Assembly: GCA_028690665.1 (NCBI GenBank) | Contig: JAQVAV010000014.1 | Coordinates: forward strand, 1 to 64,000 | DNA length: 64,000 nucleotides | Direction: 5' to 3' | Source of the DNA: Paludibacter sp. | GTDB lineage: Bacteria > Bacteroidota > Bacteroidia > Bacteroidales > Paludibacteraceae | Part shown: positions 54,403-63,913 of the stretch, piece after piece | Numbering within the stretch: the first letter of the stretch is position 1 | How the letters are laid out: every line of letters begins with the position of its first letter | Notes under the pieces: generated by a model | What the model saw: only the letters and a program-made list of their open reading frames with translations | Told to the model about the DNA's origin: nothing | Database searches by the model: none | Program-made: the position numbers and the translations under genes

Positions 54403-55356
54403 TTATGGCAAATTACCGGTTGTAAATTTGTGGCATTTGTTACATTTTGCCTGATAGGTCGCATCATTGATGTGACAATCGTTGCATGACGACCATTTTC
54501 CTTTGTGTTTGCCAGAATATATGCGTCCCCAACTGTCGTGTTGCTTGAATTTTATACCTCCATCCCAGGCTGTGATGTTGTGGCATGCATTGCATTCATA
54601 ACTCTGATAAACAGTTGTATGAGCAGGATAAGTTTCGTTAGCCGGACCCGGAGAATGGCAGGAGGAACATTGAGGAGATAGAGTTACGCTATAATCGTTG
54701 TCGTAATGGCAACTTTCACAGTCGATGTTATGTGAACCTGTCAAAGGGAAAAAGCTATGATCGAATCCTTTGCCCGTTCTTGTCCAGTCGCGTCCGGCGG
54801 CACTGTGGCAGCGGGCACAATCGGTGTCGAAGCTCATTGCAGCGTGATTTGGATTCGTCGTACTTTCATATTCGTATTGATGGCAGGCGTAGCAATCTGA
54901 GCGAATATTATCAAATCGTAGTTTCGAAGCTGTTGTATGGCAATAGCTGCATTCGGCCGTAGCATGTGCTCCCATCAAGGGAAAGCCTTTTTGACGGTGA
55001 ATCTGGCGAACATTGGTTACAATCCACGAATTGGTATTGTGGCAACGGGCACAATCGTCGCCAAGTGTCTGTTCATGAACATCGGTATGGCAGCTGACAC
55101 ATTCTGTTTTGGCTTCTTCAAATTTTAAAGAGCTGTGACATTTACGGCAGTCGACCATCCTGTGCTGTCCTTTCAGTGGGAAATGCGTTTTATTGTGGTT
55201 AAATCCGTTTGGTTTAATCACATTCCAGCCGTTTGTAGTGTGACATACCGAACATTCTGTTTTCAGTTTGTTGCCGTGAGGCGATTTTTTCGATTCGGCA
55301 TTTATGCCTGCAATCAAAAAAAACAAACTTATGAAAATGAATAACTTAAAACGCAT
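54403..55356 (-). CDS. Secreted multiheme cytochrome c, 12 CXXCH motifs
   Basis: 317 aa with signal peptide (about 1-20, LIAGINAESKK). I count twelve heme c attachment motifs from CSVCH near residue 35 to CNKCH near 306. Spacer words of the type HFPLKGQH, GFPLMGAH and FFPLTGSH precede several motifs, as in the 20-heme neighbour. Heme density, about one per 26 residues, marks an electron-wire protein. Starts 10 bp after the neighbour's stop. Confidence 0.92.
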   Translation of the reverse strand: MRFKLFIFISLFFLIAGINAESKKSPHGNKLKTECSVCHTTNGWNVIKPNGFNHNKTHFPLKGQHRMVDCRKCHSSLKFEEAKTECVSCHTDVHEQTLGDDCARCHNTNSWIVTNVRQIHRQKGFPLMGAHATAECSYCHTTASKLRFDNIRSDCYACHQYEYESTTNPNHAAMSFDTDCARCHSAAGRDWTRTGKGFDHSFFPLTGSHNIDCESCHYDNDYSVTLSPQCSSCHSPGPANETYPAHTTVYQSYECNACHNITAWDGGIKFKQHDSWGRIYSGKHKGKWSSCNDCHINDATYQAKCNKCHKFTTGNLP

Positions 55357-55366
55357 ATACAGGTTT

Positions 55367-56971
55367 TTATAATTTACTTAAATCCTTATGACATCTTGAA
55401 CATCCAATGTTGTCGAATTTGTATTCAACATAAGTTCCTTTTTTATTGATGACAGTTTTGTGACAAGCTTCACACTTTACACCAACATGTTGACCATCAA
55501 TTTTAAAGCGGGATGTGTTATGGTCGAATTTCGAATTGTGCCAGTCGTCAACTCCGTGACAACGGGTGCAGTCCGTTTGGCCGTTTACGGCAAATTGTCC
55601 CACATGATTATCTTTGTGGCAGGCACTGCATTTCTGACTTAGTCCATTGAATATTTGATTTTTTACACCTTTTTCATCTTTCGGATAATGGCAGGCATTG
55701 CATTTCTCTTTTGCATGAGCGCCTTCTAATTTAAATCCGGTTTTATCGTGATCGAAAACCGGAACATCCCAGCTTTTGGTGCTATGGCAAACGGTGCAAT
55801 CTTCATTAGGCATGAATTTTTCATCCATTTTATCCTTATGAACATTGGTATGACAGTCGACGCAGCGTTCTCCGATATTGCGGAACGACCATTCTTCACC
55901 TTTATGATGACATTCGAAACAGGAAGTAGCTGCGTGAGCATTTTCAAGTTTAAATTTTGTTTTGTTATGTCTTTCGATGGTGAAGTCGCTCGGCTTAAAT
56001 CCATAAACACTGTGGCAGGCATTGCAATCAGGCGATACGCCGTTTACTGCAAATTGTTTTTTATGATAATCTTCGTGACAATCGGTACAGTGAGCGTGTT
56101 TCAACGGTGCTGTCAGGCTCGTTTTGTGGCATTCACGGCATTCGACTAATTTATGTTTGCCGACTAATTTATAGCCGGTGCGGTCATGATCGAAAGTACT
56201 CATTCCCTTAATGTCATGGAACGAAGATTCCTGATGACATTCTTTACAATTCTGTCCCAACCGGTTATTGTGCACATCTTTGTGGCATGCATTACAATTA
56301 TCGAATTTAAGTCCGGCAAAATTTTGTACTTTTTTGCCATTAATTCCGGTTGTTTTGTGACATTCGACACAACCTACAGTCTGGTGCTTACCAAGCAGAG
56401 GAAACCGCGTTTTTTTATGGTCGAATCGTTTGGCATTTTTAAAAGTATTGAAGTTGTGGCAATCCGTACAGTTTGGTAATTTCCCCTGGTGAAAATCCAA
56501 ATGACAGGTGGTGCATTGCTGATTTAAACCAAGGTAGGTCCCGGATTTTTTCTTTAGTTTCGGGTTTTGTATAAATTCCGGTTTATGACAGGCTTTACAA
56601 TCTTGTTTGGCATGTTCGCCCTGCAGTTTAAAGCCCGTTTTGGCGTGGTCGAATTTGTCTTTGTTGAAGCGAATAATATTAAATGTTCGCCCGTGATGCT
56701 CGTTGTGGCAGGCAGAGCAGACTTTCCCTTGCACATCGCTTGATGCGTGATAGCCTTTTCCGGCAACGATATTATCTTTTATTTCCTTATGGCAGGCCAA
56801 ACATTTTTCACGCGTAACCTTACTGCCTACAGTGTGACATTGGGTACAATTGCTGATTCCTTCAAGCTGTGCGTGAGCCTGACTTAGTTCTCCAGGAGAG
56901 ATCTGAGCCGACAGCGGTACGGAAAAAGAAATCCACACGAGCGTAAAAAAGATATGTCTGAATAGTTTCAT
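55367..56971 (-). CDS. Secreted multiheme cytochrome c, 20 CXXCH motifs
   Basis: 534 aa, signal peptide ending PLSAQ. I count twenty CXXCH motifs from CTQCH near residue 42 to CSRCH near 526. An internal repeat FDH.KT.FKL.G.H....C.ACH occurs about six times (for example FDHAKTGFKLQGEH, FDHKKTRFPLLGKH, FDHDKTGFKLEGAH). Extra His residues in the repeats probably give distal heme ligands. Periplasmic or surface-exposed; first of two cytochromes in the operon. Confidence 0.93.
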   Translation of the reverse strand: MKLFRHIFFTLVWISFSVPLSAQISPGELSQAHAQLEGISNCTQCHTVGSKVTREKCLACHKEIKDNIVAGKGYHASSDVQGKVCSACHNEHHGRTFNIIRFNKDKFDHAKTGFKLQGEHAKQDCKACHKPEFIQNPKLKKKSGTYLGLNQQCTTCHLDFHQGKLPNCTDCHNFNTFKNAKRFDHKKTRFPLLGKHQTVGCVECHKTTGINGKKVQNFAGLKFDNCNACHKDVHNNRLGQNCKECHQESSFHDIKGMSTFDHDRTGYKLVGKHKLVECRECHKTSLTAPLKHAHCTDCHEDYHKKQFAVNGVSPDCNACHSVYGFKPSDFTIERHNKTKFKLENAHAATSCFECHHKGEEWSFRNIGERCVDCHTNVHKDKMDEKFMPNEDCTVCHSTKSWDVPVFDHDKTGFKLEGAHAKEKCNACHYPKDEKGVKNQIFNGLSQKCSACHKDNHVGQFAVNGQTDCTRCHGVDDWHNSKFDHNTSRFKIDGQHVGVKCEACHKTVINKKGTYVEYKFDNIGCSRCHKDLSKL

Positions 56972-57006
56972 CGGAAAAATATCATGTTTTTTATAAAAAG
57001 CAGTGG

Positions 57007-58344
57007 TTATTCGTCGTGTTTCAAAACAACCTCACCTTTTTTTGTATTCATTTGAATGCCTGATTTTCGTAAAAACTCTGTCGGAAGTTCTCCTCCGGCA
57101 AATATATAAACAAGGTCGTTTTCTATTGGCCGGATTTTGTCATTTTCTTTCAGATAAATACAATTTTTTTCGATTTTCGTAAGATTGGTGCTGAATTTTA
57201 CATCGATCAAACCGGCTGCCATAGCCGACTGTATTAAAGCCATGTTTTTGGATTTCAGCCTACTGAACTTGTCTCCCCGATAGGAAAGCATAACTTTATT
57301 TTTATTGGCCAGCAATAAAGCCGATTCAACGGCAGAATCACCACCACCTACGATTGTAACTTTTTTGTCATGAATTAATTCCGGGTCGAGCAGGCGGTAG
57401 GCTACGTTTTGTCCCATTTCTCCCGGAATACCAAGCTTTCGCGGAGTGCCCCGGCGCCCCAATGCTAAAAGAACTTTGCGGCTGTTATATTTTTCACCGC
57501 TTAAAGTTTCAATTTCGAAGGAACTGTTTTTTAATTTACGAATTATCTCAACTTTCGATTTTTCTTTAATGACAATATTGTTTTTGCTGAGGACTTCATT
57601 CCACAAACTCAGCAGTTCGTCCTTGGAGGTTTCTTTTAGTTTAATTTTACCATACAGGGGCAATTCTACCGGATGAGTCATAATTATTTTTGACCGGGGA
57701 TAAGTATAAACGGTTCCACCCAAAGTATCCTGCTCCAGAGTTAATACTTTTAATCCTGCTTTTGTTGCCGCTAATGTTGCCGAGATGCCTGCCGGCCCTG
57801 CACCAATGACAATCAAATCATAATCGGCCTGTACCGTTTTATCTAAAGTTTTCACCAGGTTCTCAACAGCTTCGCGCCCCTGAGTCACCGCATTGCGGAT
57901 AAGTCCCATGCCGCCAAGTTCTCCGGCGATAAAAATACCCTGTACGTTGGTTTCAAAATTTGGCTGTATGTGAGGTAATTCCACACCACGTTTTTCTGTG
58001 CCGATCCATAGCGAAACAGCTTCCATAGGGCAGGCGTGGAAGCAGGCTCCGTGACCTATGCACTGCGATGCGTTGATAATGTAAGCTTTCCCGTTGCGAA
58101 GTCCGAGTATATCATGTTCCGGACAGGCTTTGATACAAGCGCCGCTACCGATACATTTGTCCGTGTCGATTACGGGGTAAAGCGAAACCGGCTCGTAAGT
58201 ACCATTTTCGTGTGCAGAGATAATTTTTGTTTTCACTGTTTTGGCCTGTCTTAATTGTTTCACTATATAAGCTGCCAAAACTGCAATAACTAATAATATC
58301 GCAAATCCGTAAATTAATATTTCTTCGAAAGCTACTTCGTTCAT
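57007..58344 (-). CDS. Membrane-anchored ferredoxin-FAD/NAD(P) oxidoreductase
   Basis: 445 aa from ATG 58344. N-terminal membrane helix (about 9-29, YGFAILLVIAVLAAYIV), a two-cluster ferredoxin domain (CIGSGACIKACPE and CIGHGACFHACPM, about 64-110), then a two-dinucleotide-fold flavoprotein (LIVIGAGPAGISATLAATKA for FAD, VTIVGGGDSAVESALLL for NAD(P)). No redox-active CxxC of thioredoxin reductase is seen, similar to YpdA-type enzymes. It probably passes electrons between NAD(P)H/ferredoxin and membrane carriers. Stop and start are 4 bp from the membrane protein upstream. Confidence 0.85.
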   Translation of the reverse strand: MNEVAFEEILIYGFAILLVIAVLAAYIVKQLRQAKTVKTKIISAHENGTYEPVSLYPVIDTDKCIGSGACIKACPEHDILGLRNGKAYIINASQCIGHGACFHACPMEAVSLWIGTEKRGVELPHIQPNFETNVQGIFIAGELGGMGLIRNAVTQGREAVENLVKTLDKTVQADYDLIVIGAGPAGISATLAATKAGLKVLTLEQDTLGGTVYTYPRSKIIMTHPVELPLYGKIKLKETSKDELLSLWNEVLSKNNIVIKEKSKVEIIRKLKNSSFEIETLSGEKYNSRKVLLALGRRGTPRKLGIPGEMGQNVAYRLLDPELIHDKKVTIVGGGDSAVESALLLANKNKVMLSYRGDKFSRLKSKNMALIQSAMAAGLIDVKFSTNLTKIEKNCIYLKENDKIRPIENDLVYIFAGGELPTEFLRKSGIQMNTKKGEVVLKHDE

Positions 58345-58348
58345 AATG

Positions 58349-59134
58349 TCAGAAAACCCATTTATAACCGAAAAACAATACAACGCTTACATGAATAACC
58401 AAAATGATCAGCATGATTAGCGCAAATGGCAAATGTAATACATGCCAGTAATTAAACAGTTTTCTCATTTTATCTAACTGGTTAATCCGTTTTTGCAGAA
58501 TTCGTTCCCGGCGGATTAATTTGCGAACTTTTGAAAAGTCTCCTGCCGGAATTTTATTTTCTATAAGTTTCAGTTTTATGTTAGAAAAATTGTTTTTACC
58601 AATATTTGAAATGGTAATTCCGTATCTTTTTTGAAGATCGTTGTCCATTTCATTTTTTAGTTTTTGTAATTCATTTACAGAGAGTTCGCGACCTTCAATG
58701 GTTCGTGGAATCCGAATGTAAATAAATCGTCCGGCAACTCCGCTGATCCATACAATGGCTAACGACCAGAAACCTACCGAAACGATGCCGCCAAATTTGA
58801 ATGAAGTGTGGAAAAGAATCAGTACGGTTCCGAGTGTACACATGAAAATGTGAAATTCGAGCCAATATTTTAGTTTTCCCCATTCATAGAAAATGCGCAT
58901 GCGTTTTCGCACCATATAACTGAACAGCCCTATGAGAATGAAGGCAGTTCCCGCAATTCCGAGTCCGTGGCCAACGAACCCGCTTGGTTTAAGCAAGTTA
59001 TACATTGGATGCTCAAAACGCAACTCTTCGGGTAACTGGTAGTATGTTCTTCCGATATATGTAAAAGAAATACCCGCTATCATTATAATAATGATATACA
59101 GTAGAATACTGATTCTGTGAGTTGTTTTTGTCAT
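58349..59134 (-). CDS. Polytopic membrane protein, probable b-type cytochrome
   Basis: 261 aa with about five membrane helices and a charged loop (about 150-220). Histidines sit at helix positions suited to heme b: GFVGHGLGI, LEFHIFM with ILFHTSF, and WHVLHLPFALIM with LVIHVSV. Not matched with certainty to a named family. It lies between CcsBA and the ferredoxin/FAD enzyme, so it may carry electrons across the inner membrane to the multiheme cytochromes. Confidence 0.65.
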   Translation of the reverse strand: MTKTTHRISILLYIIIIMIAGISFTYIGRTYYQLPEELRFEHPMYNLLKPSGFVGHGLGIAGTAFILIGLFSYMVRKRMRIFYEWGKLKYWLEFHIFMCTLGTVLILFHTSFKFGGIVSVGFWSLAIVWISGVAGRFIYIRIPRTIEGRELSVNELQKLKNEMDNDLQKRYGITISNIGKNNFSNIKLKLIENKIPAGDFSKVRKLIRRERILQKRINQLDKMRKLFNYWHVLHLPFALIMLIILVIHVSVVLFFGYKWVF

Positions 59135-59233
59135 ATTATTGATGCACTGCTCCCGGATTGATTCAAATTTACAGGTAATAGTTTAAATACTGTTTATTTT
59201 TCAGTAAATAGTCCGTGAAAATCAGTAGATAAT

Positions 59234-62200
59234 TTATTTTGTAATTGTTGATTTATGACCGGTGTTTTTGAGCAGTTTTATTCTTTGTTCCGAATTATAG
59301 GCTAAAAATACGACTGCAATTATTATAAGTATCAAAATATAGACCCATTTTGGAACCGGTGGCGGATTTCCCTGACCGTATGAATGCATGCCCGAAAGAT
59401 AATAATTTACACCCACAAATGTCATGATTACACTGCCAAAACCTATGAGAGAAGCTGCACTTAAAATGAATGAATTGTTCAGTTTTGGAATCATACGAAG
59501 ATGCACTATAATGGCATAAACCAGTACGCTTACAAGCGCCCATGTTTCTTTGGCATCCCAGCCCCAGTAACGTCCCCACGATTCGTTGGCCCATATACCT
59601 CCAAGGAATGTTCCGATAGTCAGCAAAAATAGTCCTACGATCAATGTCATTTCTATAATGTAGCTGATTTCCTGAATTATGCCGTTCACACGTTCCATGT
59701 TTTGGGGCTTTCGTAGCGGCATGAGACTCAGGTTAAGGAGCCCGAGGATAGCTCCCATAGCTAAAAAACCATAACTCGAAGTAATTACGGCTACATGTAT
59801 AACTAACCAGTATGACTTCAACACCGGAACAAGATTCGTAATTTCCGGATTCATCCAACTCATGGCCGCTACTGAAAGTGCAATGGCTGAAAGTAAAGCC
59901 GTAACTGTAAAGGCTAAAAGAGACTTACGCGAAAATGCCAATCCGGCCAAACTGGCTGCCCAGCCGACGAAAATCATACTTTCGTAACCGTTACTCCAGG
60001 GGGCGTGACCTGAAATATACCAGCGTAACCCGAGGCCAGCACAATAAAGTACGAACAGAAATCCCAATGGATAAATGGCCAGATTCAGTATCTTCTCAAG
60101 TTTTTGAGTCGGTTTGAATATGTAAAAAAAATGCAGGGCCAGCAGGAGCAGCCCGACAATTGCGTAAGCAATCATCAGATTGATGAATACGTTCAGTTTG
60201 TTGTAAAGAAGTTCGAGTTTAATTCTGGTGTCGGACGGAAGGTTATTTCCGCCGTATTTTTTCTGATATTCACTGATTTTATTCAGTGTTTCGTTAGCTG
60301 GTTGCCAGTTGCCGTTACCTAAAGCGGTTTTTACTGAGGATAAATAATTTTCAAACAAATTTTCACCGGTATTGCCGCTCCGCATTCCCTGATGCGGATT
60401 GTTTACATCGTTGCGTGTACAATGTCCGTCTGTTGTTGCCGGGAGCATGGTCGTTTCGTCAGAATCGTCGTTCATTTCCGTTCCTTCGTTGTTGCCAGAG
60501 TCTCCTGTTGCCAGCATGTCAGCCATTTCCGGATTATTTTTCAAATCTTCCATGGTGCCGCCGGTTGCGCAAAACGGGCAAACACTGTCGTTCATATTTG
60601 AAGAGTCTCCTGATGTCCCGGAATCAGAGGTATTCCATTTCAAATTGCTACTGTTCTTATCCGGAAAAAGCGAAAGAAAATTGTGCATGTAAATTTGAGT
60701 ACAGATATTTACACGTTCATCTACATTAATAACTTCTTTATCGTATTTGTTGCGTTGCGATTCCTGTTTGCGGTATGCCTTGTCTACCTGTTCTGCCAAT
60801 TTATAATTGAAATTATTATCGAACATTTGGTTATACGAAACGTAACCGTTAATAGCTCCCAGTTCGTTTGCCAGTCCTTCGTGTGCAACCTTAATCATGA
60901 GTTCGTTTTTCCACAGTGATGGATTAACCGACATTTCGATCAATACCTGAGTAGCTTTCTTTCCTTTGTATGAATTATGTTTCGATATTTTACGTACCAC
61001 ATCCGATGCATAAGACCCGAATGGCTCCACCCGGCCCTGAATACCATCCTGAATAAGTAAATGTTCTAACTTTTCGAAGTGGTATTGTTGTTCGTTCTGT
61101 GCAGTTATAAATCCGGTCGAAGCTAAAACTATGGCGATAATGACAGTCGTGATTTGTTTCCGTTTTTCGTGCATCTGGTTCAATTGATTCATTAATGTTC
61201 TGAACCTGCTTTTCTTGCTGAATAAGGTCAGTACCATTCCCAAAAACATGAAAAAATATCCGATATATGAAACCAGTGTTCCCCAGTAATCATGATTTAC
61301 CGAGAAAATTGTTCCCAGTTCATCTTCATCGTAGGACGACTGGAAGAAACGGTATCCTCTGTAATTCAAAATATTATTCATGTAAATACGGTAAGGCAAA
61401 ACGCTTTTCATTTCATTGTCGGTGACAGTGATTTCGCTTGCATACGATGATGGACTCATTGAACCCGGATAACGGTCGAGCTCAAATTTGCGAAGCGTAA
61501 TGCTGAAAGGCAGTTCTTTTTGCATTTTACCGTAAGAAATGCTGACTTTTGTCCCGCCAATATTACATTCCACCGGAGCCAGATCCATATTATCTGTAGC
61601 AAATATATTCACCTGCCGGCTGTTTTTTCCATCTGTAATGCTGATAACGCAGGCATCCTGCCCGATTTCTGCCATTTCATTGCTTATAGTGTGGGCCGGG
61701 GTTAATGTCTTACTTGCTTTGGCATAATATCCTCGAATCATAAAAACAATGCCTCCTACACGGTAAACTGTGTTTTCTTCTCCTTTACATAAAGTATGAG
61801 CCGGGATGGTAACGGCATTTTTCCGGTCGATCATCCCGGATGATGCTGTTCCGGTCTTTGAAAACGCTGTTTTTGATTTGAAGTATAATTCATTGTCGAC
61901 AATAGAAAAGCTGACGTCGGCATCATTATTTTTGTCTGCAAATCCGAAGGTAATATTATTTATAGTATTGGTTTCGTCATTAAATAACGTGAAATCTGTG
62001 CTATTATCAGTTCCGTTCATAACGAAAATACCTACCGCCGGTTCTCCGTTCTGTGTTTCTTCGAGGGTTTCTATGGCTTTGGGTACAAAAAGTTTGTTTT
62101 CAATATGAATGTCCTTGTTACCGACAGGAATGTCGGCGGCAAATTTGTTGGATTTGCCTGCCCCGAAGTTTACCTCGTAGTTTTGATATATTGTATGAGT

Positions 62201-62587
62201 TCCGTCCTGAATGTCTATATGAATTGCTTTTTTGTCCATAGCTATTGTGTTGGAAGTTTCTCCTTCGCGGATGTGCATATAGCCTTCGTAACCAAAATAC
62301 CGGGTAATGGCCGAACCTAGCAAAATGCAGATAAATGCTAAATGAAACATGAGCACTGTCCATTTCTTTCGCTGGATAAGTTTGTATTTTAGAATACTGC
62401 CCGTGAGGTTAATAACGAGGAGAAAAAGCAAAACTTCAAACCATTTTGCATTGTATACAAGTTCCTGGGCCTGTGCTGTTCCCGAGTTGTTTTCAATAAA
62501 AGTAGCGTAACCAATACTTACGGCAAAGATTAAAAGCAAACATACACTCATAACCATTGAAAACAATAAGTCTTTGATTTTTTTCAT
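59234..62587 (-). CDS. ccsBA: Cytochrome c biogenesis protein, ResB/CcsB-CcsA fusion
   Basis: 1117 aa System II heme lyase. N-terminal ResB/CcsB part with membrane helices at about 8-26, 46-64 and 73-92, a large periplasmic region, a further helix near 440, and a C-terminal CcsA part (from about 800) with the WWD-type heme-handling motif NESWGRYWGWDAKETWA near 1010. Attaches heme to the CXXCH motifs of secreted cytochromes; placing it first in this operon fits the 32 hemes encoded downstream. A low-complexity insert near 650-740 includes CPFC. Confidence 0.93.
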   Translation of the reverse strand: MKKIKDLLFSMVMSVCLLLIFAVSIGYATFIENNSGTAQAQELVYNAKWFEVLLFLLVINLTGSILKYKLIQRKKWTVLMFHLAFICILLGSAITRYFGYEGYMHIREGETSNTIAMDKKAIHIDIQDGTHTIYQNYEVNFGAGKSNKFAADIPVGNKDIHIENKLFVPKAIETLEETQNGEPAVGIFVMNGTDNSTDFTLFNDETNTINNITFGFADKNNDADVSFSIVDNELYFKSKTAFSKTGTASSGMIDRKNAVTIPAHTLCKGEENTVYRVGGIVFMIRGYYAKASKTLTPAHTISNEMAEIGQDACVISITDGKNSRQVNIFATDNMDLAPVECNIGGTKVSISYGKMQKELPFSITLRKFELDRYPGSMSPSSYASEITVTDNEMKSVLPYRIYMNNILNYRGYRFFQSSYDEDELGTIFSVNHDYWGTLVSYIGYFFMFLGMVLTLFSKKSRFRTLMNQLNQMHEKRKQITTVIIAIVLASTGFITAQNEQQYHFEKLEHLLIQDGIQGRVEPFGSYASDVVRKISKHNSYKGKKATQVLIEMSVNPSLWKNELMIKVAHEGLANELGAINGYVSYNQMFDNNFNYKLAEQVDKAYRKQESQRNKYDKEVINVDERVNICTQIYMHNFLSLFPDKNSSNLKWNTSDSGTSGDSSNMNDSVCPFCATGGTMEDLKNNPEMADMLATGDSGNNEGTEMNDDSDETTMLPATTDGHCTRNDVNNPHQGMRSGNTGENLFENYLSSVKTALGNGNWQPANETLNKISEYQKKYGGNNLPSDTRIKLELLYNKLNVFINLMIAYAIVGLLLLALHFFYIFKPTQKLEKILNLAIYPLGFLFVLYCAGLGLRWYISGHAPWSNGYESMIFVGWAASLAGLAFSRKSLLAFTVTALLSAIALSVAAMSWMNPEITNLVPVLKSYWLVIHVAVITSSYGFLAMGAILGLLNLSLMPLRKPQNMERVNGIIQEISYIIEMTLIVGLFLLTIGTFLGGIWANESWGRYWGWDAKETWALVSVLVYAIIVHLRMIPKLNNSFILSAASLIGFGSVIMTFVGVNYYLSGMHSYGQGNPPPVPKWVYILILIIIAVVFLAYNSEQRIKLLKNTGHKSTITK

Positions 62588-62934
62588 TTTTCGATAAACT
62601 GATTTATGCGATGGTTTGTATCTGGGACAGTGATTTATACTGTAATTGAACTATGATTTTTTTGTATAAAATCCAGACAAAGGTATGTGATTGTTTTCTA
62701 AAAATATTTGTGTTTGGAGTAAATTAAATGTTGTAAAGATTACAAAATTAGAAGGAATCGCTTCTCTGTAATTTGTTGATTGGTTGTAAGATGCTGTTAG
62801 TAAATTTATTATCCTATTATATTGGTAGGATGAGAATCTATATGTAAAAAAACGTATTAGGGAAAAATAACAGTTATAGAATATAGATAAAATAGATAAA
62901 TAATAATTGTAATTGAAATAGTCCTGTATCTTAG
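62588..62934. other. Promoter region of the cytochrome operon
   Basis: About 350 bp without gene. Carries a minus-strand -7 box TACCTTTG (62678-62685) about 91 nt before ccsBA. The rest is A+T-rich with nothing recognised. Confidence 0.5.
62678..62685 (-). promoter_or_regulatory. -7 box of the ccsBA-cytochrome operon
   Basis: TACCTTTG fits TAnnTTTG. It is the only good candidate upstream of the six-gene minus-strand run. Confidence 0.55.
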
Positions 62935-63702
62935 TTATAAAGAATCTTTCGAAGTGGACTCTTCCGGCATAGGCATACATTCTACCACTGTAATATGGAA
63001 ACATGCTTGTTTTCGTTCTTTCACGGCAAGCAGTTTACATTCTTCGCGCATTTCAACCAAAGTTTGGGTCAAAGCCTGAATTAATTCCCACTTAGGCTCA
63101 ATAGAGTCGTTATCTAAATTGTAAAAATGTTTATACGAAATGTCAACTGTTGTGCCATAAAAATGGGTTGAATGTTCTGCCGCGTTGCCATTTCTTCTAC
63201 TTAGTTTATTTTGAGTTTCTTCAGTTCTGAGCAATGATGTCAGGAAAAAACAATAGTTACCCAGCTTTTTTTCTTTTTGCTTTTCCTGAAACCTGACGGC
63301 GATTTCATTGAGCATGTCCACCGCTTCAGGAATCAGGTAGGGCTGTGAGTGCTTTAGTTGTTTAAGATGGTATAAGCGGCAATCTTTTACTTCAACCAAA
63401 GTATAATTTCTGGTCAGTTTTGTGATTGTGCTGTCAAACTCAGCATTTGTTGCGAATGGCTTTTTCAGACCGTTTGTCATTGCATGAATAAGCTGCAGAT
63501 CATTTTTGTCTTTTAATAATTTGCTTGGTGTAATCGGTGCTGTCGGATTTTTTACGTGGTCACATTCGACGTATTTGTTTAAAATCCGGACACTCTGTTT
63601 CTTAGGGGGCCAAAGATATATTGTGATTAAAACTATGAAAGTGAGTGCGATAAATATGTAGAGATATAAACGTTTTTGACGGTTGAAGAGCGTTGAAGTC
63701 AT
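62935..63702 (-). CDS. DUF5715 family, M15-peptidase-like membrane-anchored protein
   Basis: 255 aa with an N-terminal membrane anchor (about 13-31). The core has SLLRTEETQNKLSRRN and HSTHFYGTTVDIS, the H..G..xD zinc pattern of VanY/M15 D,D-carboxypeptidases, and a later CFHITVV that could supply the third zinc ligand. It probably trims peptidoglycan stems or a related substrate in the periplasm. Transcribed alone from a near-perfect -7 box. Confidence 0.75.
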   Translation of the reverse strand: MTSTLFNRQKRLYLYIFIALTFIVLITIYLWPPKKQSVRILNKYVECDHVKNPTAPITPSKLLKDKNDLQLIHAMTNGLKKPFATNAEFDSTITKLTRNYTLVEVKDCRLYHLKQLKHSQPYLIPEAVDMLNEIAVRFQEKQKEKKLGNYCFFLTSLLRTEETQNKLSRRNGNAAEHSTHFYGTTVDISYKHFYNLDNDSIEPKWELIQALTQTLVEMREECKLLAVKERKQACFHITVVECMPMPEESTSKDSL

Positions 63703-63727
63703 GAAAGTTAAAAAATAATTTAAACTG

Positions 63728-63735
63728 CAAAGATA
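63728..63735 (-). promoter_or_regulatory. -7 box of the DUF5715 gene
   Basis: TATCTTTG on the minus strand, 26 nt before the ATG. Confidence 0.6.
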
Positions 63736-63880
63736 AAATTATTGTTCTTTCGGGGCAAATGAAGTCGCTGAAAGTTTTCAACAAAAAAAGAGTTGTAATT
63801 TTAAAACCTTTAGGTACAAGACTGTTGAAAAGACTAAGAATTTACTGTCATAAAAAATTCATTTTTTCAAAACTAATGAG

Positions 63881-63888
63881 TAATTTTG
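63881..63888 (+). promoter_or_regulatory. -7 box of the nucleotidyltransferase gene
   Basis: TAATTTTG, 26 nt before the ATG at 63914. Confidence 0.55.
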
Positions 63889-63913
63889 CGGCTTAAAAAC
63901 AAAACCCATTTAT

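Noticed and set aside
55367-56971. Several 60-130-codon plus-strand frames across the cytochrome genes
   Set aside because: Antisense shadows created by the repetitive CXXCH coding; no start context or motifs.
62651-63004. 117-codon minus-strand frame
   Set aside because: Overlaps the 3' end of the DUF5715 gene in another frame and is low-complexity Tyr/Phe/Ser; no support.
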